Part shown: piece by piece, positions 50,520 to 59,706 of the stretch | How positions within the stretch are numbered: the first letter of the stretch is position 1 | How the letters are laid out: each line of letters starts with the position of its first letter | Assembly: GCF_004054195.1 (NCBI RefSeq) | Contig: NZ_SBIW01000012.1 | Coordinates: 124,001 to 188,000, forward strand | Direction of reading: 5' to 3' | From: Mucilaginibacter gilvus | GTDB taxonomy: Bacteria; Bacteroidota; Bacteroidia; Sphingobacteriales; Sphingobacteriaceae | DNA: 64,000 bases | The notes under the pieces: model-generated | What the model was told of the DNA's origin: nothing | Database searches by the model: none | The model's input: only the letters and a program-made list of their open reading frames with translations | Made by a program: the position numbers and the translations under genes

Positions 50520-52967
50520 ATGAAAAAGCTTTTCATCGCGCTATTATTGTCGTCGCCATTGGTGGCGCTAAGCCAGCAGCCCTTAAAACTATGGTACAAT
50601 CAGCCTGCCAAACGCTGGACGCAGGCCTTACCCGTGGGCAATGGACGCCTCGGCGCGATGGTTTTTGGCCGCCCCGATGATGAGCTCATTCAGTTGAACG
50701 AAAGTAGTTTATGGTCGGGCGGGCCGGTAAAGGGTGGTATGAATCCTAATTCGCCTTCGTACTTGCCGCAGGTACGGGAAGCTATTTTTGCAGGCGATTA
50801 CCAAAAAGCGCAGGAACTGAGCAAGAAAATGCAGGGCCATTATTCGGAAGGATACTTACCATTGGGCGATATCCGCATCAAGCAGAATTTTAACGGTGCC
50901 GTTAGCAATTACTACCGCGGTCTTAACATCAGCGACGCCATTGCCACAACAAGATTTACGATTAACGGCGTTACGTACAAGCGCGAAGTGTTTTCTTCGG
51001 CACCGGCACAGGTGATCATTGTAAGATTAACGGCCAGTAAGCCCGGCCAGTTAAGTTTAAAGGTATTGGCCAGTACGCCACTTAAAAACAGAAAAGCCGT
51101 TACAGGGCAAAATACGATTTTGATAAAGGGCAGCGCCCCAACCCATGTTGATCCCAGCTATCTTGGTAAAAAGCCCAATCCGATCCATTACGACGACTCG
51201 CTCAGTAAGGGGATGCGCTACGCCTGGGTTACAAAAGTGCTTAACAAGGGGGGAGCAGTATCGGCAGATACATCGGGCATCAGCATAAAAAATGCCAGCG
51301 AGGTTACCATATTAATATCAGCTGCAACCAGTTACAATGGCTTCGACAAAAGCCCGGTTACCGAGGGGAAGGATGAGTTGGCCCTCAGCCAAAAATATTT
51401 GGCCGGGGCGGTTGCTTTACCATATGCCTCGTTATTGGCCGCTCACCAGGCCGATTATCGCCTTTACTTTAATCGCGTAAGTTTTAAACTAAACCAGCAG
51501 CCCGATACGGTGAGCCTGCCTACCAACGAGCGCTTATTGGCTTACACTAAAGGAGCTAAGGATGCAGGCCTGGAAACTTTATTTTTTCAGTTTGGGCGGT
51601 ACCTGCTTATCTCCAGTTCGCGCCCGGGCGGCATAGCGGCAAACCTGCAGGGGATTTGGAATAACGAAACGCGCCCGCCATGGAGCTCTAACTATACTAT
51701 CAATATAAACGCCCAGATGAACTATTGGCCGGCGGAAACGGCTAATCTGAGCGAACTGCACCAGCCGCTTCTAAGGCTGACAGGCGAACTGGCCATCACG
51801 GGTAAAACAACGGCCAAAGAGTTTTACAATTTAAATGGCTGGGTGGCGCACCATAACAGCGATATCTGGGCGATGAGTAACCCGGTTGGCGATGGAACCG
51901 GCGATCCTATGTGGGCCAACTGGTCTATGGGCGGCGATTGGCTGTGCCGCCACCTTTGGGACCATTACTTGTTTACTAAAGACGAAGCTTTTTTAAAGAA
52001 CAAGGCCTACCCGCTAATGAAAGGTGCTGTCGATTTTACCCTGGGCTGGCTGGTAAAAGATAAGGATGGCTATTGGGTTACCGCGCCAAGCGGCTCTCCC
52101 GAGAATGCTTTTAAGGATGAGAACGGCAAAGTGGGCACTATAGCTTTGGGAAGCACCATGGATATGTCTATCATCCGCGACCTGTTCGCGCATTATATAA
52201 TTGCATCTGAAAAGCTTGGGCTGGATAAGGCGCTGCGCGATACGGTGATAGCCCGGCAGGCAAAGCTGCTGCCTTTCCATATTGGTAAAAAGGGGAATTT
52301 AGTGGAGTGGTATAAAGACTGGGACGAAACCGACCCACACCACCGCCATGTATCGCATTTGTTTGGTTTATACCCCGGCGAACAGATCTCGCCGGTAACC
52401 ACACCCGACCTGGCTGCTGCCGCTAAAAAAACGCTGGAACTGCGGGGCGACGAAGGCACCGGCTGGAGCAAAGCCTGGAAAATAAACTTTTGGGCGAGGC
52501 TGCTTGATGGCAACCATGCGCACAAACTACTGCGCGATCTGCTGCACCTTACCGGCGAAGAGGGCACCAATTATGCCAGCGGCGGCGGTACGTATGCCAA
52601 CCTGTTCGACGCGCACCCGCCGTTCCAGATAGATGGCAACTTTGGGGCGACAGCCGGCGTTGCAGAGATGCTGCTGCAAAGCCAAACCGGCAATGTATAC
52701 CTGCTGCCTGCCCTGCCGGATGCCTGGGAAAGCGGGAGCGTTAAAGGCTTAAAGGCAAGGGGTAATTTTGAAGTAAGCATCACCTGGAGCGATCATAAGC
52801 TTAAAAAGGCAAGCATAACATCGGCTATGGGCGGCGTTTGTAAGCTGCGCAGTAATTGGCCGGTTAAACTCGCGGGCAGTAGTATAGTGTCTAAAGCGGA
52901 TGGCGGCAGTTACCTGCTTATATTCCAAACCGGCAAGGGCCAAACGTACAAGTTCACCAGTAATTGA
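50520..52967 (+). CDS. GH95 alpha-L-fucosidase, secreted
   Basis: GH95 enzymes cleave alpha-1,2-linked L-fucose (or L-galactose) by inversion. I place the start at the ATG at 50520 (MKKLFIALLLSSPLVALSQQ, signal peptide, 815 residues); an upstream ATG at 50478 would add 14 residues before it. The N-terminal domain starts LWYNQPAKRWTQALPVGNGR. Residues matching the Bifidobacterium AfcA active site are Asn395 and Asn397 (TININAQMNYW), Glu528 (SGSPENAF, general acid) and Asp705 (QIDGNFG). HHRHVSHLFGLYPGEQI is also conserved. The protein is probably periplasmic. The zinc dehydrogenase gene begins five bases after its stop. L-fucose as product fits the genes downstream. Confidence 0.93.
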   Translation: MKKLFIALLLSSPLVALSQQPLKLWYNQPAKRWTQALPVGNGRLGAMVFGRPDDELIQLNESSLWSGGPVKGGMNPNSPSYLPQVREAIFAGDYQKAQELSKKMQGHYSEGYLPLGDIRIKQNFNGAVSNYYRGLNISDAIATTRFTINGVTYKREVFSSAPAQVIIVRLTASKPGQLSLKVLASTPLKNRKAVTGQNTILIKGSAPTHVDPSYLGKKPNPIHYDDSLSKGMRYAWVTKVLNKGGAVSADTSGISIKNASEVTILISAATSYNGFDKSPVTEGKDELALSQKYLAGAVALPYASLLAAHQADYRLYFNRVSFKLNQQPDTVSLPTNERLLAYTKGAKDAGLETLFFQFGRYLLISSSRPGGIAANLQGIWNNETRPPWSSNYTININAQMNYWPAETANLSELHQPLLRLTGELAITGKTTAKEFYNLNGWVAHHNSDIWAMSNPVGDGTGDPMWANWSMGGDWLCRHLWDHYLFTKDEAFLKNKAYPLMKGAVDFTLGWLVKDKDGYWVTAPSGSPENAFKDENGKVGTIALGSTMDMSIIRDLFAHYIIASEKLGLDKALRDTVIARQAKLLPFHIGKKGNLVEWYKDWDETDPHHRHVSHLFGLYPGEQISPVTTPDLAAAAKKTLELRGDEGTGWSKAWKINFWARLLDGNHAHKLLRDLLHLTGEEGTNYASGGGTYANLFDAHPPFQIDGNFGATAGVAEMLLQSQTGNVYLLPALPDAWESGSVKGLKARGNFEVSITWSDHKLKKASITSAMGGVCKLRSNWPVKLAGSSIVSKADGGSYLLIFQTGKGQTYKFTSN

Positions 52968-52972
52968 GCCTA

Positions 52973-53989
52973 ATGAAAATTTTGATATGCAGCCAGCCCG
53001 GCCAGCTTAATTACGGCACAACCGATAAACCACAACCAGGAGAAGGATATGCCACTATCCGCATCCGCCGTATTGGTGTGTGCGGAACAGACCTGCATGC
53101 TTTTGAGGGCACCCAGCCATTTTTTAGCTACCCACGGATTCTGGGGCATGAGCTATCGGGCGAATTGACAGATACCGGCGGCGCGGAAGGTTTTGTAATT
53201 GGCGAGGCAGTTACTTTTATACCTTACTATCATTGCGGGCATTGTATAGCCTGCCGCAGCAACAAGCCAAACTGCTGTGTAAGCTTGCGGGTTTGCGGCG
53301 TGCATACAGATGGCGGCATGTGCGAATACTTACAGGTACCCGCAACCCTGCTAATACACGGCAAGGGCTTAAACCTCGACGAATTGGCGCTGGTAGAGCC
53401 TTTGGCCATAGGTGCCCACGGTGTGCGCCGGGCAGCGGTACAAGCCAGCGAATTTGTGTTGGTGGTAGGTGCCGGGCCGATAGGCCTGGGCATAATGGAG
53501 TTTGCCCGCATTGCTGGAGGAAAAGTAATAGCCCTTGATGTAAACCAGCAGCGTTTGGATTTTTGTAAAGAAAAGCTGCAGGTTGCCCATACCATTAATG
53601 CGCTGGAAACCGACGTAGCCGGGCAGCTATCAGCTATTACCAATGGCGATATGCCTACGGTGGTTATAGATGCCACCGGTAGCCAAAAAGCCATAAATAA
53701 TTCCTTTTATTATATGGCGCATGGCGCGAGGTATGTACTGGTTGGCTTGCAAAAAGGTGATATTGTTGTTGGCCACCCCGAACTACATAAACGGGAAGGT
53801 ACGCTGATGAGTAGCCGAAACGCCACCCGTGCCGATTTTGAACATGTAATAGATTGCATGAAAAAAGGGCTGGTTGATCCTAAAACCTACATCACCCATC
53901 GCGTAAATTTTGATGATGTTGTCGGTAATTTTGAAAGCTGGCTAAAGCCGGAGAACGGCGTGATTAAGGCGATGATAAGTTTTGATTAG
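52973..53989 (+). CDS. Zinc-dependent alcohol dehydrogenase, probable sugar dehydrogenase
   Basis: The 338-residue protein is a medium-chain zinc dehydrogenase. The start is the ATG at 52973; the frame opens three codons earlier at a TTG. The catalytic zinc site has Cys in RIGVCGTDLHAFEG and His-Glu in GHELSGEL. The structural zinc loop is CGHCIACRSNKPNCC. The Rossmann turn is VVGAGPIGLGIMEFA. It begins five bases after the fucosidase gene, so it is translationally coupled to it. The likely substrate is L-fucose or a later intermediate, oxidised at C1. The substrate is inferred from context, since MDR-type fucose dehydrogenases are less common than SDR or AKR types. Confidence 0.88.
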   Translation: MKILICSQPGQLNYGTTDKPQPGEGYATIRIRRIGVCGTDLHAFEGTQPFFSYPRILGHELSGELTDTGGAEGFVIGEAVTFIPYYHCGHCIACRSNKPNCCVSLRVCGVHTDGGMCEYLQVPATLLIHGKGLNLDELALVEPLAIGAHGVRRAAVQASEFVLVVGAGPIGLGIMEFARIAGGKVIALDVNQQRLDFCKEKLQVAHTINALETDVAGQLSAITNGDMPTVVIDATGSQKAINNSFYYMAHGARYVLVGLQKGDIVVGHPELHKREGTLMSSRNATRADFEHVIDCMKKGLVDPKTYITHRVNFDDVVGNFESWLKPENGVIKAMISFD

Positions 53990-54546
53990 GGCAATATGAA
54001 TTGTAAATGATAGTGTATGCCTCCCAGCAAGGCCTGCTCACCCACTATTTCAAATCCAAGCCCGGTGTAGAGTTTTTGGGCTTTATCGTTGCCTTTGCTT
54101 ACCAGTAAGCCAACGGTTTGGTGGCCCAACTCAGCGGCGCGTATAAATAGTGCTTTTATTAATTTTTTGGCGATGCCCTTACCTTGATACTGCGGAAAAA
54201 CGCCGAGGCAGTCGATATAAAATTCGCTGCTTTGAGTTTCATCTTCAATAGTGCCTGTAAAGCCAAGTTGGGTACGCGTATAGGTTAGGAAAGGTATCCT
54301 AAGCGCATCCAGTTGCCCGCCGTCATAAGCCAATATCATCCCGCAAACACTGCTATCTTCTTCCCAAAGCAAAGCGTTTTCATAACTGTACTGGTTGCCA
54401 GGTTGCCCGGCAAATTTGGTAAATAATTCATCTACAACTTCCGGGTCATTACTATTGGCAAATTTGCCGGCAAGTGCATTACCCATAGCAAGCAATATGA
54501 GTTGGGATATGGCTGGGGCATCGGCTGGGTTGGCGGGGCGGATCAT
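53986..54546 (-). CDS. GNAT-family N-acetyltransferase
   Basis: The 186-residue protein has the GNAT fold with motif A in VFPQYQGKGIAKKLIKAL (about 115-135), preceded by the strand EFYIDCLGV and followed by GLLVSKGNDKAQKLYTGLGF. It acetylates an unknown amine. It is the last gene of a three-gene minus-strand operon, overlapping the DUF1543 gene by four bases, and its 3' end overlaps that of the zinc dehydrogenase by four bases. The acceptor is not known. Confidence 0.88.
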   Translation of the reverse strand: MIRPANPADAPAISQLILLAMGNALAGKFANSNDPEVVDELFTKFAGQPGNQYSYENALLWEEDSSVCGMILAYDGGQLDALRIPFLTYTRTQLGFTGTIEDETQSSEFYIDCLGVFPQYQGKGIAKKLIKALFIRAAELGHQTVGLLVSKGNDKAQKLYTGLGFEIVGEQALLGGIHYHLQFILP

Positions 54547-55127
54547 AGTTTCTCCAACCTGAAATACCCCAAATGTACCTCGTCCTCCGGTAGATCTGAA
54601 GCAGGTGTGATATCGATGTAGTACCGTTCTTTTTGCGAGGGAGAAAGCATTTCTTCTATCTTGTAGATATCATCCACATCGATGCCGTACTTGTCGTCGA
54701 TGTGCGAGTTCGCCCCTTTCATACCGGCGATGGTAGCGGTGCGAAAGAAAATGGTTTTCTTGGATTCCTGGATGGCGAGCGCTTTGTCGCTTTGAACCGT
54801 TAACAGGGTGTAATGCTGTTCTTCCAACTTATTGGCCTGGTAGCCGCCGAGGTTTACAAAAAAGAGCCTGTTCTCCGGTTCCGGGAAGGCATCCTGTTTC
54901 AATAGTACGTTTACGCGGTAGCCGTCTACATTGGTCACTTCGCGCCAGCCGTCAATATGCAGCGAGTTGCCCGTGCCGTGCCAAAAACTTTTAATAGCGG
55001 GGACAAGTTCTTTTAAAGAATGGGCTACGCCGAAGAAGAAGTCGTGCTGTTCCACGTGCCTGCCGGGTGCTTTAGAACCCAGCAGTAGCATATATAATTT
55101 TAATTCCGTTGACGTTTCTTCGCTCAT
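54543..55127 (-). CDS. DUF1543 domain protein
   Basis: The 194-residue protein has the DUF1543 pattern. The N-terminal half reads LKLYMLLLGSKAPGRHVEQH, DFFFGVAHSLKELVPAIKSF and WHGTGNSLHIDGWREVTNVD. The second half repeats part of the pattern (LFFVNLGGYQANKLEEQHYT). The domain occurs singly or doubled in proteobacteria and Bacteroidota, and its function is not known. It overlaps both its neighbours by ATGA, giving tight translational coupling with the FAD protein and the acetyltransferase. No signal peptide is present. Confidence 0.85.
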   Translation of the reverse strand: MSEETSTELKLYMLLLGSKAPGRHVEQHDFFFGVAHSLKELVPAIKSFWHGTGNSLHIDGWREVTNVDGYRVNVLLKQDAFPEPENRLFFVNLGGYQANKLEEQHYTLLTVQSDKALAIQESKKTIFFRTATIAGMKGANSHIDDKYGIDVDDIYKIEEMLSPSQKERYYIDITPASDLPEDEVHLGYFRLEKL

Positions 55128-56842
55128 GCATCTTCTGTTTTAAAAAGGCTGTCGATAATATTTGCCGACGCGGCCTCGCAAAAATCAAGCCCGGAGTAAT
55201 CGGGATTATAACCGCCAATATACGGTACGGCCATCATATAAATCCGATCGTTTACCGTGCCCTGCTCATCAAGCACCTGGAAATTATCGTTAATGGCAAC
55301 CCCGGGGACTGTCAAATAATAATCTCCGCCTTTAGTTTGCACCAGCCTCTCATCTTTTTTTAAAGCCTCTTTACCTTTAGCAGCATCCCTGAATTTAAGT
55401 AGGGCAGGGCTAACGGTTTTATTGTCGACGAGGCTTTTATAGGGCAGGTCTTCAAAAGGCAGGTGCGGCTGCCCAACCGAATCTACAAAAGTTTTAAAAT
55501 GGTCGGCGTGTTTTTCACCCACCTCATCGGTATAATAATAGGTAGCACCGCCGGTTTTTTCGGGTTTTACTTCGCTGTCTTCACCTACCGAAACAATTTC
55601 CAGTACACCTGCATCGTGCATGGCCAGCAATTCTTCGCAGGAGCTTTGGGGGATATAGGCGATCACCACCGATATGAGCGGCTGCAACACTTTTTGCAGC
55701 CTTTGCATATCCTCGGCACATAAATATTTGGCGGGGTAATTCATCGCGAAGCTTAAAACGCCCAGCATCTCCTTCCAGTAAATAGATTCCCTTCTTTTGA
55801 TGGAACGCTCCGCCTCCATATATTCCGCTTTTAACAACTGGAAGGCATCCAGGCGTTCGCGCTGTTCCATCATTTCGGCTACGAAGGTTTCCATGCTCAA
55901 ATCCTTTACATGCGCGTAAAACTCCGGGTCTTTCTCTTTAAAGATCTGTTTAAAATCCTTTTCGAAGATATAATCAAGCGACAAAAAGCCATTGTTGCTT
56001 TGAATATGCTCCGCTATTTCTTCATCAGTTAATAGCGAATCGTTCTCTAAATGCGAATCATCCAGGTGAAATCGAACCGCAGGCAATAAACCATTGCGCG
56101 AATGCAGCGTGATCTTAAAGTCGGGGCTATCGGCAGCCAAATGATAAACTCGTTTGCCATCCTTTTCTATCGAAAATTCGCCATTCCCACGGGCAAGGGT
56201 ACGGATGGCATCCACTGCGGTAAGCGAGGAGCCTTTGATGGCAACCTGATGGTTTGTTTTAATATGCAATTTGGCAGGTGGGTAAGGCGAATCGAAATAA
56301 CCGGGTATCTTCCCTTCGTATTTCTTTGGCCAGTTGTGCCCTGTGCAAATAATCACGGTATCAAAGTCTTGCGTGTTTTCGCCGTTTACTTCTACGGAAA
56401 CGTTGCCCTTTTCCGGCTCGTCGGTAATGTCGGTCACACTGCTTTCAAAATGTATGTTCACCTCTATGCCCCTCGTTTCTGCCTGCTGTTGCAGCAGGTC
56501 GAACTGTGCCGACAGATACTGCCCAAACAACAAGCGCGGCAGCACTTTATAATCGTTATAGCTTTCCTGTGTTATCTGGTAATGGTCCAGCAGATGTTTT
56601 GGCGCGCTTGCTATCCAATCGGCAATGGAGGTAACCAGCTCGGGGATCTCGTTACCCGATACATTGGTAATGTGCTCATCATTAGCACCCTCGGTGCTGT
56701 AAGGCATGCCCACGCCCAATTGTTTCTTACGCTCAAATATGGTTATAGCAAGGTTAGCATTGCAGGTATCTACCAATCGTTTAAACATAAACAGCCCGCT
56801 TGGGCCACCACCCAATATGGCAATGTGTACTTTAGTTTTCAA
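55124..56842 (-). CDS. FAD/NAD(P)-binding oxidoreductase
   Basis: The protein opens with an FAD-binding dinucleotide motif (HIAILGGGPSGLFMFKRL). It then has ERKKQLGVGMPYSTEGANDE, TVIICTGHNWPKKYEG and a C-terminal YIGGYNPDYSGLDFCEAA. This order matches the FAD-NAD(P)-binding family (PF13454) found in Bacteroidota and proteobacteria. The ATG is missing: both in-frame candidate starts are TTG, at 56893 and 56842. I prefer the one at 56842 (KTKVHIAILGGG, 572 residues), which gives the family N-terminus. The reaction is unknown. It is the first gene of the three-gene operon nested between the fucosidase and dehydratase loci. Confidence 0.8.
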   Translation of the reverse strand: MKTKVHIAILGGGPSGLFMFKRLVDTCNANLAITIFERKKQLGVGMPYSTEGANDEHITNVSGNEIPELVTSIADWIASAPKHLLDHYQITQESYNDYKVLPRLLFGQYLSAQFDLLQQQAETRGIEVNIHFESSVTDITDEPEKGNVSVEVNGENTQDFDTVIICTGHNWPKKYEGKIPGYFDSPYPPAKLHIKTNHQVAIKGSSLTAVDAIRTLARGNGEFSIEKDGKRVYHLAADSPDFKITLHSRNGLLPAVRFHLDDSHLENDSLLTDEEIAEHIQSNNGFLSLDYIFEKDFKQIFKEKDPEFYAHVKDLSMETFVAEMMEQRERLDAFQLLKAEYMEAERSIKRRESIYWKEMLGVLSFAMNYPAKYLCAEDMQRLQKVLQPLISVVIAYIPQSSCEELLAMHDAGVLEIVSVGEDSEVKPEKTGGATYYYTDEVGEKHADHFKTFVDSVGQPHLPFEDLPYKSLVDNKTVSPALLKFRDAAKGKEALKKDERLVQTKGGDYYLTVPGVAINDNFQVLDEQGTVNDRIYMMAVPYIGGYNPDYSGLDFCEAASANIIDSLFKTEDA

Positions 56843-57100
56843 TATATGATGCTTTTGAAGTGCTGATGGTATGGTAATTAAAATTATAAGCAATTGTTTT
56901 ACGCGGATAGGAATTTGCGAGCCAGGCAGTTGCGTTACAAAACCAATATCGCTTAATAATTAGCCAATAAGGTAAAAGTATTGTTAGCCTGCATCCGTTT
57001 CCTTTGCAGGTGCTTTATTAGTTTTTGCATGTTTTGTAATGTAAAGGTATATTGCTGGAAAATTGCATCGCAGGATGCAGCGCTTGTTTAAATTTATAAC

Positions 57101-57140
57101 CAAATAGTCCATCTTTTTTTGCGGTTTATCCATTTTAAAC
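57101..57140 (+). promoter_or_regulatory. Candidate AraC-type operator, direct repeat of TCCAT
   Basis: TCCAT at 57108-57112 and at 57129-57133 are 21 bp apart, two helical turns, within TAGTCCATCTTTTTTTGCGG and TTTATCCATTTTAAAC. GGTTTA and TAAACC also form a small inverted repeat here. The site is about 120 bp upstream of the dehydratase ATG. TATATTTA at 57230-57237 is one mismatch from the -7 box. A sugar-responsive activator is the natural reading. Confidence 0.45.
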
Positions 57141-57255
57141 CACGGTAATGCTGTTAATTTTACAAGAAATTAATGGTGGTTTACCAGGGTATGGGTAATT
57201 GCCAAACAAGGCAGCAGGCGTTGAGTTATTATATTTAACGGGCAATAAAAATATT

Positions 57256-58920
57256 ATGGTAGCAGAAGATAAACGTACTTTTTTACAGATACACCATACC
57301 GACAATGTATTGGTAGCCCTCACCGACCTCCCAAAAGGCACCGTTATTGAGCACAATGGCAGCAGCCTGGTGTTGGCGGATGATATAGCCGGTAAGCATA
57401 AATTTACCATAAGCCCACTTGCCGAAGGGGATGAGATCCACATGTATGGTGTGTTGGTTGGCAAAGCCAGCGAACCCATTGCACAGGGCGGACTTATCTC
57501 TACCAAAAACGTGCACCACGCGGCGGATGGTTTTAAGCTGGGCACTCGTAAAACGGAGTGGAAACAGCCGGATGTCAGCGATTTTAAAGACCGCACGTTT
57601 ATGGGCTACCACCGGTCGGATGGCTCGGTTGGGACGGCCAATTACTGGTTGGTTATCCCACTGGTTTTTTGCGAGAACCGTAATATTAATGTGCTGAAGG
57701 ATGCCATGCTGGATAAATTGGGCTTTGCCAAACCACGCGGTTACGAAAGCGAAGTAGATCAACTGGTGAGTATGCTACAAACAGGCAAATCGGTAGAGGA
57801 TATCCTACAGGCCGACCTGCAGATGACGCCCGAAGGGAACGCTTCTAAAAAGATCTTCGCCAATGTTGATGGCATAAAATTCCTCAATCATGATATGGGC
57901 TGCGGCGGTACCCGTACCGATTCTGACGCGCTTTGCGGGCTGTTGGCCGGGTATATTACCCACCCCAATGTGGCAGGCGCAACCGTATTAAGTCTGGGCT
58001 GCCAGCACGCGCAGGCCAGCATTTTGCAGGATGAAATAAAAAAACGCGATCCGAATTTCTCCAAACCTTTAATAATACTGGAGCAGCAAAAGTTGGGTAC
58101 AGAAAGCCGCCTGCTGCACGAGGCCTTAAAACAAACTTTTGCCGGGCTGATAGAAGTAAACAAACAACAGCGCGAGCCTGCCCCGATAAACAAACTGTGT
58201 GTTGGTTTGGAGTGCGGTGGTTCTGATGGCTTTTCGGGCATATCGGCTAACCCTGTGCTGGGCTATTTATCAGATATTTTGGTAACCCTGGGCGGCAATG
58301 TGGTATTGGCAGAGTTCCCCGAACTTTGTGGGGTAGAACAGGAACTAAGCGACCGCTGTGTAGACGAACCAACTGCCTTAAAATTCATGAACCTGATGAG
58401 TACTTACGCCGCCAGGGCAGAGGCAGATGGATCAGGCTTTTACGCCAACCCATCGCCGGGCAATATCAGGGATGGTTTAATTACCGATGCCATTAAATCG
58501 GCAGGGGCAGCAAAAAAAGGAGGCTCATCGCCGGTAACCGCCGTGTTGGATTATCCTGAAAAAGTAACCAAGCCGGGGCTTAACCTGCTATGCACGCCGG
58601 GCAGCGATGTGGAGAGCACCACCGCGGTAGTTGGCTCGGGCACAAACCTGGTGCTTTTTACAACCGGGCTGGGTACGCCAACGGGCAACCCCATAGCGCC
58701 GGTGGTAAAGCTATCTACCAATACTAAACTGTTTAACCGCATGCCCGATATTATCGATTTTAATTGCGGTGCCGTGATAGAGGGCGACGAGAGCATCCAG
58801 CAATCGGCACACAGGTTGCTTAACTATGTTATTGAGGTGGCCAATGGCGATATAAAACCGAAAGCGGTACAATTAGGGCAGGACGATTTTATCCCATGGA
58901 AAAGGGGTGTTTCATTATAA
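57256..58920 (+). CDS. UxaA-family sugar-acid dehydratase
   Basis: The 554-residue protein starts at the ATG at 57256; a TTG at 57199 would add 19 residues unlike the family. It joins an N-terminal SAF domain (FLQIHHTDNVLVALTDLPKG) to the altronate/galactarate dehydratase core, with conserved cysteines in MGCGGTRTDSDALCGL and the ECGGSDGFSGISANPVLG segment. The core also carries TTGLGTPTGNPIAPVVK. Family members dehydrate aldonic acids such as D-altronate or D-galactarate using iron. The gene is followed by an SDR, a FAH hydrolase and LutABC, so L-fuconate is the simplest substrate. It is the first gene of the operon and has a candidate operator. Confidence 0.88.
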   Translation: MVAEDKRTFLQIHHTDNVLVALTDLPKGTVIEHNGSSLVLADDIAGKHKFTISPLAEGDEIHMYGVLVGKASEPIAQGGLISTKNVHHAADGFKLGTRKTEWKQPDVSDFKDRTFMGYHRSDGSVGTANYWLVIPLVFCENRNINVLKDAMLDKLGFAKPRGYESEVDQLVSMLQTGKSVEDILQADLQMTPEGNASKKIFANVDGIKFLNHDMGCGGTRTDSDALCGLLAGYITHPNVAGATVLSLGCQHAQASILQDEIKKRDPNFSKPLIILEQQKLGTESRLLHEALKQTFAGLIEVNKQQREPAPINKLCVGLECGGSDGFSGISANPVLGYLSDILVTLGGNVVLAEFPELCGVEQELSDRCVDEPTALKFMNLMSTYAARAEADGSGFYANPSPGNIRDGLITDAIKSAGAAKKGGSSPVTAVLDYPEKVTKPGLNLLCTPGSDVESTTAVVGSGTNLVLFTTGLGTPTGNPIAPVVKLSTNTKLFNRMPDIIDFNCGAVIEGDESIQQSAHRLLNYVIEVANGDIKPKAVQLGQDDFIPWKRGVSL

Positions 58921-58935
58921 ATTATCAGATAAAGC

Positions 58936-59700
58936 ATGTTTAGCTTAATAAATAAAAGCGCCGTAATAACCGGTGGCGGCAGCGGGATAGGCAGAGCCAT
59001 AGCCCTGTTGTTTGCCAAACAAGGCGCACAGGTACACATCATAGAACTGAATGCCGACGCCGCTACAGGCGTGGTGGAAGAGATAGCCGCCGCAGGCGGA
59101 CAGGCAAAGGCTTACGCGGCAAACGTTGCCGATCAGCAGGCGGTTGTGGCTATTTTTAAAGAGATAGGCGGGGTAGATATCCTGGTGAATAACGCGGGCA
59201 TTGCCCATGTGGGTAACCTGGAGAACACCGCTGAGGCTGACCTGGACCGTGTGTATAACGTAAACGTAAAGGGCGCTTATAACTGCCTGTACGCCGCTGT
59301 GCCTTTGATGAAGCAAAATGGCGGCGGTGTTATCCTCAACATGGCATCGATAGCTGCGCATGTGGGGCTTACCGATAGGTTTGCTTACAGCATGAGCAAG
59401 GGCGCCATCTTCGCCATTACCTTATCCGTAGCACGCGATTACATGCCCGATAACATCCGCTGTAACAGCATTTCGCCGGCGAGGGTGCATACGCCATTTG
59501 TAGATGGGTTCATCGCCAAAAACTACCCGGGCAAAGAGGACGAAATATTTGAAAAATTATCAAAAAGCCAACCCATCGGGCGTATGGGCAAGCCGGAGGA
59601 AATTGCTTCGTTGGCGTTGTACCTGTGTTCGGATGAATCCGGTTTTATAACCGGGACGGATTACCCTATTGATGGGGGTTTTATTACTTTAAATAACTAA
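58936..59700 (+). CDS. SDR-family oxidoreductase, probable 2-keto-3-deoxy-L-fuconate dehydrogenase
   Basis: The 254-residue short-chain dehydrogenase has the cofactor motif TGGGSGIGRAIAL (12-24), NNAG (about 88-91), the catalytic Ser in NMASIAAHVG and the Tyr-Lys pair in YSMSKGAIF. Loop NADAATG after strand 2 starts with an acidic position, which fits NAD. It lies 15 bp after the dehydratase and six bp before the FAH hydrolase. In the diketo-hydrolase pathway for L-fucose or L-rhamnose the SDR oxidises 2-keto-3-deoxy-aldonate at C4. Family is sure; the substrate is inferred from the operon. Confidence 0.88.
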   Translation: MFSLINKSAVITGGGSGIGRAIALLFAKQGAQVHIIELNADAATGVVEEIAAAGGQAKAYAANVADQQAVVAIFKEIGGVDILVNNAGIAHVGNLENTAEADLDRVYNVNVKGAYNCLYAAVPLMKQNGGGVILNMASIAAHVGLTDRFAYSMSKGAIFAITLSVARDYMPDNIRCNSISPARVHTPFVDGFIAKNYPGKEDEIFEKLSKSQPIGRMGKPEEIASLALYLCSDESGFITGTDYPIDGGFITLNN

Positions 59701-59706
59701 CAAGAG

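Noticed and set aside
56102..56866. 254-codon plus-strand frame
   Set aside because: It is antisense to the FAD/NAD(P)-binding gene and lacks domain-like features.
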